Source: Candidatus Obscuribacterales bacterium
Lineage (GTDB): Bacteria; Cyanobacteriota; Vampirovibrionia; Obscuribacterales; Obscuribacteraceae
Length of the DNA stretch: 42,512 nucleotides
Direction: 5' to 3'
Assembly: GCA_019745505.1 (NCBI GenBank)
Contig: JAIETE010000089.1
Coordinates: 1 to 42,512 of the forward strand
Part shown: in pieces, positions 18,704 through 26,730 of the stretch
How positions within the stretch are numbered: the stretch's first letter is position 1
Layout of the letters: each line of letters begins with the position of its first letter
The notes under the pieces: model-generated
The model's input: the letters and a program-made list of their open reading frames with translations, nothing else
What the model was told of the DNA's origin: nothing
The model's database searches: none
Program-made: the position numbers and the translations under genes

Positions 18704-19333
18704 TCACCTGGAAGCGGTCTGGACATCCTGATTAGCAAAGTAGGGGGCGAGCAAATCTCTCAATTTCAAACGCCCGTAGTGCAAGCGTGAGCGAACCGTA
18801 CCGACGCTGGTGCCGACAATGTCGGCAATCTCCTGATATTGAAAGCCCTCGATATCATGCAAAACTACTACGGTCCGCTGACTTTCCGGCAGCTCGAGGA
18901 GGGTTTTCTCGATCATCATCTGCTGCTCATCGAGGTCGACTTTCTGCGCCGGCGACGGCAGTGGATCGGCAATCTGAGAAAGGCTGAGAGCAGGGTCCAG
19001 AGACTCATCTTCATTTTGTGTCGATTGAGGATCGAAGGACACGACTTTTACTCCAGTCCGTCTTTGTTTTGCTCTTACGACATCGACACAGAGGTTGTGC
19101 GCGATGCGAAAGATCCACGAGGCGAAAGAAGCTTCTTTTCTAAATCCGGAAATACCTTGGTGCACTTTCAAGAAAGTGTCTTGAGTTACTTCTTCCGCCT
19201 CATCCTGGTTACCCAAGATACGAAAAGCCGCATTGAAAATGCGATTTTGGTATCGGCGAACCAGAGACTTGAACTTAATCGAGTCTCCCGTCTGTCTGAA
19301 TTCCTCAACGATGGCCTCGTCGGAAAGGTCCAC
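18704..19333 (-). CDS. ECF-type RNA polymerase sigma factor
   Basis: 209 residues from GTG 19333 (AGGAGA six bases upstream). Region 2 is LVRRYQNRIFNAAFRILGNQDEAEEVTQD with FASWIFRIAHNLCVD. Region 4 is LELPESQRTVVVLHDIEGF, YQEIADIVGTSVGTVRSRL. Only regions 2 and 4 are present, as in extracytoplasmic-function sigma factors; the ordering with a zinc anti-sigma resembles the RpoE/SigW-type groups. An ECF-like promoter may lie just upstream (19376-19400), suggesting autoregulation. The operon continues into anti-sigma and Spy-like genes. Confidence 0.95.
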   Translation of the reverse strand: MDLSDEAIVEEFRQTGDSIKFKSLVRRYQNRIFNAAFRILGNQDEAEEVTQDTFLKVHQGISGFRKEASFASWIFRIAHNLCVDVVRAKQRRTGVKVVSFDPQSTQNEDESLDPALSLSQIADPLPSPAQKVDLDEQQMMIEKTLLELPESQRTVVVLHDIEGFQYQEIADIVGTSVGTVRSRLHYGRLKLRDLLAPYFANQDVQTASR

Positions 19334-19375
19334 TGTTTTTCTCCTAGCCAGACTTCAGGGTCCGCTATTATTGAA

Positions 19376-19400
19376 TACGTAAATTCGTGCTCCGGAGTTC
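19376..19400 (-). promoter_or_regulatory. Possible ECF-type promoter of the sigma operon
   Basis: On the minus strand GAAC (19400-19397), 17 bases, CGTA (19379-19376), the general shape of ECF promoters. It lies about 43 bases upstream of the GTG. It also overlaps the ribosome-binding site of the divergent phosphatase gene. Motifs this short occur by chance. Confidence 0.35.
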
Positions 19401-19405
19401 AATCT

Positions 19406-20146
19406 TTGAGCCCTTTCTTAACAACAGTTAATCTCACAAGGGCAATTGCCCTCAACCTCTGTCTGTCCCTCGGCGCTCTGGCCTCCTCAAGTATAGGCGC
19501 TTATGCCGCCGACTCGCCGGCAGCCGTTACCGCCAGAAGTGCCCAGACAGCACAGACTACCAAAGCAGTAAAAGCAAAAGAAGACCTGCCTAACTTCCAT
19601 CAGGTTCATCCTTTCCTGTATCGCGGCGGCGAGCCTTCCCAAGAAGGTCTGCGGAAGATCAAAGAGATGGGAATAACAACCATCTTTGATCTGCGCAATC
19701 CAGGCGAGATGTCCTACAACGAGAAAGAAGCCGCCAGAGAATTGGGCATGCGCTACATAAGCATGCCGATGAATTCCAAGGCTCCGACAAGCAAGCAAAT
19801 CAAGCGGCTGCTGGAAGAGGTCGACCGAGCCAGTCGAAACGCCGTCCCACCAGAAGATTCTGGTCAAGCGGAAAAAAGCACCGGAGCAGAAGCTGCCGAC
19901 TTGGGTAAGAAATCCAAAACCAGTCCGGCATCTGCATCAAAGCAAGCGGTTTTCGTCCATTGCGCTCACGGGTCGGATCGAACCGGGTGCATGATCGGCA
20001 TCTGGAGGGTAATGAGAGACGGCTACGATTATGATGCGGCTTACAAGGAGATGCGCAAATATTGGTTTACGCCCAAATTCACAAATCTCTCTGGTGCGGT
20101 TCGAGCCGCAGCCGAACAAAATCTCAGCAAGCCAAAATCTCAATAG
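19406..20146 (+). CDS. Exported dual-specificity/tyrosine phosphatase-like protein
   Basis: 246 residues from TTG 19406, with GGAG eight bases upstream; the open frame further left overlaps the sigma gene and is not coding. A hydrophobic N-terminus (about 12-35, ending GAYAA) reads as a signal peptide. The phosphatase core begins LYRGGEPSQEGLRKIKEMGITTIFDLRNPGE, and the P-loop is HCAHGSDRTG with Cys186 and Arg192 (CX5R). This matches Siw14/DSP-like phosphatases, whose substrates include phosphoproteins and inositol pyrophosphates. A Ser/Ala/Lys-rich insert (about 145-180) interrupts the domain before the P-loop. Divergent from the ECF operon with a 72-base spacer. An extracytoplasmic phosphatase is unusual. 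Confidence 0.85.
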   Translation: MSPFLTTVNLTRAIALNLCLSLGALASSSIGAYAADSPAAVTARSAQTAQTTKAVKAKEDLPNFHQVHPFLYRGGEPSQEGLRKIKEMGITTIFDLRNPGEMSYNEKEAARELGMRYISMPMNSKAPTSKQIKRLLEEVDRASRNAVPPEDSGQAEKSTGAEAADLGKKSKTSPASASKQAVFVHCAHGSDRTGCMIGIWRVMRDGYDYDAAYKEMRKYWFTPKFTNLSGAVRAAAEQNLSKPKSQ

Positions 20147-20165
20147 CTCCAATCAAAATTTAGAG

Positions 20166-22904
20166 CTAGCGGACCTTTTCTTTTGAATTGGTCGGAACAA
20201 TCATGGGCACTTGCTTGCCTGCGCCGGCAGAACCAGCGCCCATCGGGCGATTCATCGGCACTATGATCGGCACAGTCGGCTGCGTTCGCCCACCCTGCCC
20301 CCAGGGTGTGATTGTCGGCACTTCTCTTCCGGGCGGCGACGGGGTTATCGACGGTATGCGCGGCAGCCAGGGATTGGTGCCGGGATTTACCTGCTGTGTC
20401 GGCTGCACCTGCTGCACAGGCTCATCTTTAGCCGGTGTCACAGTGGGCAGATTCATACTTGCTTTCACGGTCGCCAGCTTTTCCTGAGCAACTTTTGACC
20501 AGGGGTAGAAACGCAAGATCTCTTTCAAAGTCGCCACCACCCGTGGTAGGTCCTGAAAGTTCTCGCTCAGTTTGACTTGATACCAGAGCGCAGACCAATT
20601 CGAGGGTTCCAGGAATAAGGCCTTTTCAACATAGCGCTGCATTTCAGGGAAAAGCTTGGCGCGATAGAGATGCACTGCGCAGTCGACATTGACATTCGCA
20701 TCCTGCGGCGCCAAAACGAGAGCACGATCGATAGCCTGTTTTGCAATTGCTTTCTGGCCATTGTCGCTGTAGAGAAGACTCCAGTCGGCAAGAATTCTTC
20801 CTTCCACATCGCGGGCACCGACTTTCTTTGCTAATTCCTGCGCACGGACAAAATACTGATAGGCCGCCTTGGCGTGCTCTGGTCTGTTCAAATCCTTTGC
20901 CATTATTCGCCTTAAATTGCCCAGCCGCCCGAGAAGACGAGCTTGCATTTTTACATCACGAGCACCGTCGGCAAGAAGCAGTGCTTTCTGGTAAAACACC
21001 TCGGCTTGCCTGTAATCGCGGCGCGCTACGAGCATAGTGTCACCGCGAGAAAGCGCATCGTCCATGTCGTTTCTCAATTTGTATACAGGGTTCAACTGCA
21101 GCAGCAGCCGCTGAAAACGATAATCTACTGTAACGATGAAGTTCTCCCAGAACGGATTGCCCAAAATGCCGAAATTGGAATCTTGGAAAAATCCGGCTCT
21201 CTCCTTACCTTCAGGAGTCGGCTTCTTGGGAGTAAGACGCTTCTCCTGCTGAATTGGATAAGTAAATGGAACGCCGCGACGACTGAGACCGCCCAAGACA
21301 ACACTGTCTACAACAACCCTGCCGAGTTGCACCGGACGTCCATCCAAACCGGTCGCCTCGGTAACATGACGCACGGCCGCCGGATCTCCTTGTACATGCC
21401 TTTGAGCTACTCCGGTGGGCAAATGGTTGAAAGCGGCGCCGGTATCCACCAGCAGCAACTGCTCGTCGCGCCCATTGAGAGACACTTTTATGTATGGCAG
21501 TTGGCGAACGATAAAGGGCACATTGGCGGCTTTGATTGGTCGCACCGCAGTTTCCATATCTTCAAAAACAAGATTCGGCTTGCTGTAATCGATCGTGACA
21601 AGAAACTGGCTGATGATATTCGTGCCGATGATGCCAGCAATCTGGCGACCCATCTGCCGCGATTGCGCGCTCATGTCGAGCACTCGCACTGGGACATCAT
21701 TCAACACCAGAGAGCCTATTTCAAAACGCTTCAATTCCGACCGATTCGCCTGAACCATGCCGCTATAACCGGCAATATCGAATTTGTCCTGCTTGGCCAA
21801 GAAGTTCTGCGCCGCGATGCGCCTGTCGATAATCGTATCCGAAGCTCCGGTGTCGAATAGAAAATCCACATCCTCGCTGTTGTTGACACGACATTTCACG
21901 ACTATCTCATTGTCGGCGTACTCGAATGGAACCGTCAGGCTGCGCGACAAGCGAAAACGTCCGGTCTGTTTGGGCCTGTCAAAAAGCGAATCTTCAATAG
22001 GCTGTCCGACCGAAGCGCTGGTTAGAATCAGCTCGGACTCCTTTACTTGATCTTTCAGCTGAATCTGCTTGAAAGGGAAAAGAGTGCCGCCGCAAGGGCG
22101 ATACTGAGAATACTCGGTAGTGTAATGAACACTCTTAACGCCGTCGCCGCCTATGTCGTAAGCGATTGCCACTACAAGGAAGTTCTTCTCGTCCACATAA
22201 AAGGTTGTTGGAGTACGCCCTTTGGCAATAAGAGTAAGCGTGTACACCGGCAACTGCTTATATAAAGTACGGCCGACCAGCTTTAATTCCGTATCCGGCT
22301 CCTGCCAGTAGGTGAGCAAACCCGGGTGGCGACACACTTTTTCGGTAAGAGCATCGAGCTCATCGCCAGCCAGGGCAGACGCCTCTTTGCCGAAGAGTCG
22401 CCAGCCGTTATGACCATCAAACCCATAAACCTCTGAAGGCTGAGCTTGCTTAACGTCTGCCGGCTTAGCATCGGCCGGCTTGGCTCCATTTTCGCTCTCT
22501 GCACTCTCAGAACCTGCGGCTTTCTTTACGTCTTCGGCAGACGCTTCGCTCGAGGTTTCCGGTGCCTTCTCAGGCAAACGCTCCAGGTCGATTCGCCACT
22601 TACCGTTCTTTCTGGCGCACCGATAGCCTAATTCGGTCCGATTGCCGCCGACAATGGAAATCTGTTTGCCGTTTACCACCGAAAGATAATCAATTTGCTC
22701 GAGCGCTTCTTTGCCACCATATGCGGTGAAGGCCTTGTCGACAATTTCAGAAACCGTAAGCTCAGCCGATTCTTCTTCCTGACCCAGCGCAGCAAAAGGC
22801 ACAAGGGGCAGAAGGCTGATTAAGACAAGGATCAACGCTGTCGCGACCGACCTCAAGGGTCTAAGTCCGCCAGCTTTTTTTTGAATATCTGATTTCTTAG
22901 TCAA
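20166..22904 (-). CDS. Exported tandem aspartic-protease (DTGA) and TPR protein
   Basis: 912 residues. Signal peptide (RSVATALILVLISLLPLVPFAALG). Residues about 50-320 are a beta-rich region of the kind seen in exported lipoprotein-carrier-like proteins (LTVSEIVDKAFTAYGGKEALEQI). Two retropepsin-like aspartic-protease lobes follow, with FLFDTGASDTII (Asp351) and LLLVDTGAAFNHLP (Asp487). Residues about 640-800 are TPR-like, and the tail is Pro/Thr-rich with repeated VPxIxP text. Two DTGA motifs in one chain could make a pepsin-like pseudodimer. The TTG start at 22904 has no clear ribosome-binding site and lies 15 bases after kdsA, so coupling is likely. Eight T residues at 22875-22882 fall inside the first codons. 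Confidence 0.75.
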   Translation of the reverse strand: MTKKSDIQKKAGGLRPLRSVATALILVLISLLPLVPFAALGQEEESAELTVSEIVDKAFTAYGGKEALEQIDYLSVVNGKQISIVGGNRTELGYRCARKNGKWRIDLERLPEKAPETSSEASAEDVKKAAGSESAESENGAKPADAKPADVKQAQPSEVYGFDGHNGWRLFGKEASALAGDELDALTEKVCRHPGLLTYWQEPDTELKLVGRTLYKQLPVYTLTLIAKGRTPTTFYVDEKNFLVVAIAYDIGGDGVKSVHYTTEYSQYRPCGGTLFPFKQIQLKDQVKESELILTSASVGQPIEDSLFDRPKQTGRFRLSRSLTVPFEYADNEIVVKCRVNNSEDVDFLFDTGASDTIIDRRIAAQNFLAKQDKFDIAGYSGMVQANRSELKRFEIGSLVLNDVPVRVLDMSAQSRQMGRQIAGIIGTNIISQFLVTIDYSKPNLVFEDMETAVRPIKAANVPFIVRQLPYIKVSLNGRDEQLLLVDTGAAFNHLPTGVAQRHVQGDPAAVRHVTEATGLDGRPVQLGRVVVDSVVLGGLSRRGVPFTYPIQQEKRLTPKKPTPEGKERAGFFQDSNFGILGNPFWENFIVTVDYRFQRLLLQLNPVYKLRNDMDDALSRGDTMLVARRDYRQAEVFYQKALLLADGARDVKMQARLLGRLGNLRRIMAKDLNRPEHAKAAYQYFVRAQELAKKVGARDVEGRILADWSLLYSDNGQKAIAKQAIDRALVLAPQDANVNVDCAVHLYRAKLFPEMQRYVEKALFLEPSNWSALWYQVKLSENFQDLPRVVATLKEILRFYPWSKVAQEKLATVKASMNLPTVTPAKDEPVQQVQPTQQVNPGTNPWLPRIPSITPSPPGREVPTITPWGQGGRTQPTVPIIVPMNRPMGAGSAGAGKQVPMIVPTNSKEKVR

Positions 22905-22919
22905 AAGAATTTTTACTGT

Positions 22920-23822
22920 CTATCGAGCTGCAGCAGTTTTCAGGCTTTCTGCAGACTTGAAATCAAAAGGAGTGCATTTACCTGTTTGCGGCAGTTCGAG
23001 GGCGGGCAGGCTCTTAGCCAGTTTGTGCACGGCTAGAAGTTGTTCGATCAGGGCACTGACGTGCGACAACGGTACTTGATTGGGTCCGTCGCTCTTCGCC
23101 TCGTCGGGATTCGGATGTGTCTCCATGAACACACCATCGCAGCCGGCTGCAACTGCGGCACGAGCAAGGGTCGGTACATACTGGCGCTGTCCGCTGCTGA
23201 CAGTGCCGCCGCCTCCGGGCAATTGCACGCTGTGGGTGGCATCGAAAACCACAGGCACACCGAAAGACTGCATGATCGGGATGGAACGCATGTCCACCAC
23301 CAGATTGTTGTAACCGAATGTAGTACCACGCTCGGTAAGCACCACATTCTTGTTGCCGCACTCGAAGATTTTCGTAACTACATTTTGCATGTCGGTAGGG
23401 GCAACGAATTGACCCTTTTTGACGTTAACAACTTTGCCGGTTTCGGCCGCGGCCACGAGCAAATCCGTCTGACGGCAAAGAAAAGCCGGAATCTGCAATA
23501 CATCCAGAACCTTGCCGGCTTCCTTGCATTGAGAACTCTCGTGTATGTCGCTGAGAACAGGCAGACCAAGCTTCGTTTTTATGTCAGCGAGCATAGCCAG
23601 ACCTTCAGACAAACCGGGTCCACGGAATGAATGGATTGATGTGCGATTGGCTTTATCGAACGAAGCTTTGAAAACCAGGCGGAAACCCAGCTTTTGTGAT
23701 AGCTCCTTCAGATAGCAAGCCGTGTTGTATATGGTTTCCCAATTTTCGATGACACAGGGTCCGGCAATAATAACCAGTTCTTTGCCGCCGCCCAGCTCGA
23801 AATCAGCGATTTTTATCGACAC
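22920..23822 (-). CDS. kdsA: 3-deoxy-8-phosphooctulonate (KDO-8-P) synthase
   Basis: 300 residues. Condenses phosphoenolpyruvate with arabinose 5-phosphate to KDO-8-phosphate, the first committed step to the KDO of lipopolysaccharide inner core. Motifs: IIAGPCVIEN, FKASFDKANR, GLPVLSDIHE, VKKGQF, TERGTTFGYNNLVVDMRS, DATHSVQLPGG, METHPNPDEAKSDGPN. The residues matching the metal ligands of the metal-dependent class are present: Cys23, His197, Glu234, Asp245. The E. coli type has Asn at the Cys position. GTG 23822 has GGAGG seven bases upstream. Implies an LPS-bearing outer membrane, although kdsB, kdsC and waaA are not in the window. Confidence 0.97.
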   Translation of the reverse strand: MSIKIADFELGGGKELVIIAGPCVIENWETIYNTACYLKELSQKLGFRLVFKASFDKANRTSIHSFRGPGLSEGLAMLADIKTKLGLPVLSDIHESSQCKEAGKVLDVLQIPAFLCRQTDLLVAAAETGKVVNVKKGQFVAPTDMQNVVTKIFECGNKNVVLTERGTTFGYNNLVVDMRSIPIMQSFGVPVVFDATHSVQLPGGGGTVSSGQRQYVPTLARAAVAAGCDGVFMETHPNPDEAKSDGPNQVPLSHVSALIEQLLAVHKLAKSLPALELPQTGKCTPFDFKSAESLKTAAAR

Positions 23823-24002
23823 ACTAAATCCTCCAGTGATTGGCTCATTCTACCAAGTGCCGTCATCGAGCCGCTCTATCTGAAAGGGTTTGAATCGGGA
23901 GTTTGATTTAAGATAGGCATAATTCTTGGCGGCGCAGCATCCGATCAATTCGTCGCAAACAGCCACTGGCAAGGACTTTGCCAGCAAAAGGGATAGGGGA
24001 AG

Positions 24003-24335
24003 ATGTTCAGAATCACCGAGCGCGAAGGTAAGAAGGGTATAACACTCGATCTAAAAATCTCGCCCGGTGCGAAAAGCGACGAATTTTGCGGCATCAACGG
24101 CGATCGGCTCAAGGTCAAGGTTGCGGCCAAGCCTGTGGAAGGAGCAGCCAATGCCGCCTTGCTCAGGTTCATCGCCGCCACGTTCTGCGTTCCCCTCGCC
24201 AATGTCCGGATTCTCTCGGGCAAGAGCGGTCGCACCAAAACGGTATTCATCCACGGCTCGGCCACACGGCCCAGCGATCAAGAAAACGAAATGAAAAGAC
24301 TGGTTATTACAGCCGAAAAACTTTACGGAGACTGA
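24003..24335 (+). CDS. DUF167 (YggU) family protein
   Basis: 110 residues, ATG 24003 with AGGGGA close upstream. DUF167 text is clear: LDLKISPGAKSDEF, GDRLKVKVAAKPVEGAANAALLRFIA and VRILSGKSGRTKTVFI. The family is widespread and of unknown biochemical role, a compact alpha/beta fold of about 90-110 residues. The gene sits 181 bases from the start of the divergent kdsA and converges on a small unknown gene with a 12-base gap. Confidence 0.93.
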   Translation: MFRITEREGKKGITLDLKISPGAKSDEFCGINGDRLKVKVAAKPVEGAANAALLRFIAATFCVPLANVRILSGKSGRTKTVFIHGSATRPSDQENEMKRLVITAEKLYGD

Positions 24336-24347
24336 CTGTCCCTAGCC

Positions 24348-24674
24348 CTAGCGCGGCCCCATGTGCTTGACCAGCTTGTAAACCGTGTGACCGGCTCTCT
24401 GGCTGATAGGCATCACCAGTCCTGAATTCAGCGCTTCTGCCAGTTGAGGTCTGAGCATCCGAATCTTCTTGAGTTGCCGAGTGCCTCCCGCCATCTCCGG
24501 AAGAGTCATGCCCAGGGGGTTCTTCTCCAGGAGCTTGACGACCTTGTTGTCTTCCTTTTTCTCCGTGCCGGCAACCGGTTTTGGCTTTGGAGCCATTACG
24601 CGTCGCGGTGCTTTGGGAGCGGCTTGCTCTCCAGCCTGCTCTAAGGGTGGATTCGGATTTTCTTCTTCTGACAT
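24348..24674 (-). CDS. Small protein of unknown function, possible winged-helix fold
   Basis: 108 residues from ATG 24674 (AGGGA seven bases upstream); the longer open frame to 24749 adds text that reads as non-coding. Acidic Glu/Pro-rich N-terminus (SEEENPNPPLEQAGEQ), a Lys/Pro-rich linker (RRVMAPKPKPVAGTEKK), then a compact C-terminal region of about 60 residues: VVKLLEKNPLGMTLPEMAGGTRQL, then LRPQLAEALNSGLVMPI, then HTVYKLVKH. The helix-turn-helix-then-hairpin order is winged-helix-like, but I recognise no family. No signal peptide. Function unknown. Confidence 0.6.
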   Translation of the reverse strand: MSEEENPNPPLEQAGEQAAPKAPRRVMAPKPKPVAGTEKKEDNKVVKLLEKNPLGMTLPEMAGGTRQLKKIRMLRPQLAEALNSGLVMPISQRAGHTVYKLVKHMGPR

Positions 24675-24754
24675 CAAGATATCCCTATTGTCTTTTGACA
24701 GGTTTCTTTCAACGTCGCCGGACCACGCGGAGGACTGGTCTTGAGCCAATCATG

Positions 24755-24780
24755 TGTATCCGTCAACTGTATCCGTCAAC
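24755..24780. repeat. Perfect 13-bp tandem repeat
   Basis: Two adjacent identical copies of TGTATCCGTCAAC. It could be a tandem operator or simple duplication. It lies 81 bases upstream of the minus-strand small gene. Confidence 0.85.
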
Positions 24781-24878
24781 ACCGGCACATCCGCTTGAGC
24801 ACTTAAATACAAGGATACATCTTCTTTTCAAGAATAGTTACGGATTGCCCGTTTTTTGATGACACGTCTACTCTCTTA

Positions 24879-24906
24879 TTGATATATTTCGGCCTGTTCC
24901 TATATT
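24879..24906 (+). promoter_or_regulatory. Predicted promoter of the GH57/pyk pair
   Basis: TTGATA (24879-24884), 16 bases, TATATT (24901-24906), 110 bases upstream of the GH57 start. Both hexamers match the consensus at five of six positions. Confidence 0.5.
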
Positions 24907-25015
24907 GCAACAACCAGCCTATCCCTGTGTTGCAACTCGTTTGCTATCGGATGTCTGAGGCGGGCTGCCGCCATGGCAAATCCTCAGAACTAACGGACTT
25001 AAGAGGTATATTTGA

Positions 25016-26668
25016 GTGAGTGTTGGTTCATTTGTCTTCATGCTACATAGCCACCTTCCGTATTACAGGAAAGCAGGGATGTGGCCGTTCGGTGAAGAAA
25101 GTGTCTACGAGTGCATTGCGGAAAGCTACATCCCTCTGCTCAATGCCATAGGCGACCTTGCCGACGAGGGCATTCAAGCCAAACTCACAATCGGCATTAC
25201 ACCGGTTCTGGCCGAACAACTGTCAGACGAGCATTTCAAAGCCGGCTTCGACAAGTTCATAGCCGACAAAATAGAAGCTGCGCAAAAGGACGAAAAACTT
25301 TACAGCGTGCGCGGCGAGAATTCCAATCCCAACAAACTTCTTCTGGCGCGCTTCTACGTCAATCTTTTCCTGCACATTCAAAAAGATTGGAATGAGCGCT
25401 GGAACAGAGACCTGATCGGAGCTTTCAAGCGCTTTCAAGATTCCGGCTGCATTGAAGTTGCCACTTCAGCCGCCACCCACTGTTTCTCGCCGCTTCTCGA
25501 AACAGACTCGGCAATTTTCGCGCAGTATAAAACCGGCGTTGAGACTTACAAACGTCATTTTGGACGCGCCCCCAAAGGTTTCTGGCTACCTGAATGCGCT
25601 TACAGACCGGCTTCGGGCAAACGCCCACCTCTGGAAAAGTGGCTCCACGAGCTGGGTCTGCAATACTTTTTCACCGAATCTTTTGTAATCAAGGGCGGAC
25701 AGAGCGCCGAGATGCGCAGAGTAATCGGACCCTACGGGTCAATCGAATATATCCCGGCAGCGCCGAGACCGGAAACGGGCCTCGATACTTTCGAAGCATT
25801 CTGGCTGAAAGAATATCCGGTCGCCGTTATGGGCAGACACGAAGAAGCCGGTTATCTGGTCTGGTCGGCAGATCAGGGTTATCCGGGCGACGGCAATTAT
25901 CGTGAATTCCACAAGAAAGACGACAATTCAGGTCTGCACTACTGGAAGCTGACATCGAAAACAACCGATCTGGGCGCCAAGCAGCTCTACAACCCCGAAG
26001 CAGCGATGACTCGCTTGAATGAGAATTCCGATCATTACGTCGGCTTCCTGCAACAGTGCCTGACCGATCACCTGAAGAGAACCGGAGAACCGGGATTGGT
26101 GATGGCCAGTTTCGACACCGAGCTTTTCGGTCACTGGTGGTTTGAAGGCGTTACCTGGATCAAGGAAGTGGTCAAGAAACTGCGCCAGTACACTGCAGTG
26201 ACAATGCGCACGGCTTCGGAATACTTGGAAGCGCAAGCTCCTACCAAAGCAATTGAACTGCCAGAATCTTCATGGGGTTCCGGCGGACACTGGCAAGTTT
26301 GGCTCAATAATGAGACTGAATGGATGTGGCCGATCATATCCGAGTGCGAGCACACAACCGAGACTCTTTGCCAGATGTTCGAAAACACGAATAACGACAT
26401 GGCTCGCCGTGCCATCAAGCAGCTTTGCCGCGAGAATTTGCTTATTCAGTCAAGTGACTGGCCGTTCCTTGTGACGACCGGTCAAGCAAAACAGTATGCG
26501 GTCGAGCGCTTCAACGGTCATTATGAGCGATTCAAAGACCTGGCCAAGATGCTCAGAGAGAACAATATCGACAGCGCTCGACTTTCCGAAATCGAGTCGA
26601 TCGATAACTTGTTCCCTGATGTATCACCCAGCTGGTTCTTGTCTCAACAAGTCTCGACACCGGCATAG
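25016..26668 (+). CDS. GH57 1,4-alpha-glucan branching enzyme
   Basis: 550 residues, cytoplasmic. Introduces alpha-1,6 branches into glycogen-type polymer. GH57 features: HSHLPYYRKAGMWPFGEESVYECIAESY near the N-terminus, the nucleophile in GFWLPECAYRP (Glu193) and the acid/base in MASFDTELFGHWWFEG (Asp367). These match the catalytic pair of characterised GH57 branching enzymes from Thermococcus and Thermus. GTG 25016 with AGAGG nine bases upstream. Pyruvate kinase follows after 62 bases on the same strand, suggesting a carbon-storage/glycolysis pair. Other GH57 activities (amylopullulanase, 4-alpha-glucanotransferase) fit the sequence around the acid/base less well. Confidence 0.9.
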   Translation: MSVGSFVFMLHSHLPYYRKAGMWPFGEESVYECIAESYIPLLNAIGDLADEGIQAKLTIGITPVLAEQLSDEHFKAGFDKFIADKIEAAQKDEKLYSVRGENSNPNKLLLARFYVNLFLHIQKDWNERWNRDLIGAFKRFQDSGCIEVATSAATHCFSPLLETDSAIFAQYKTGVETYKRHFGRAPKGFWLPECAYRPASGKRPPLEKWLHELGLQYFFTESFVIKGGQSAEMRRVIGPYGSIEYIPAAPRPETGLDTFEAFWLKEYPVAVMGRHEEAGYLVWSADQGYPGDGNYREFHKKDDNSGLHYWKLTSKTTDLGAKQLYNPEAAMTRLNENSDHYVGFLQQCLTDHLKRTGEPGLVMASFDTELFGHWWFEGVTWIKEVVKKLRQYTAVTMRTASEYLEAQAPTKAIELPESSWGSGGHWQVWLNNETEWMWPIISECEHTTETLCQMFENTNNDMARRAIKQLCRENLLIQSSDWPFLVTTGQAKQYAVERFNGHYERFKDLAKMLRENNIDSARLSEIESIDNLFPDVSPSWFLSQQVSTPA

Positions 26669-26730
26669 CAAGTGCGTTTTAGCACCCAACAACGATTTTC
26701 TGCTGCCAGGAATAAGAGAGAAAAAATTCG

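Larger units (their letters stand above)
24675..25015. other. Spacer between the small unknown gene and the GH57 gene
   Basis: 341 bases. It holds a perfect tandem 13-bp repeat, TGTATCCGTCAAC at 24755-24767 and 24768-24780, upstream of the minus-strand gene. It also holds a predicted plus-strand promoter at 24879-24906. No gene is seen. Confidence 0.5.

Noticed and set aside
18839..19405. Plus-strand open frame leading into the phosphatase gene
   Set aside because: It overlaps the well-supported sigma gene on the other strand; TTG 19406 has a ribosome-binding site and starts the signal peptide.
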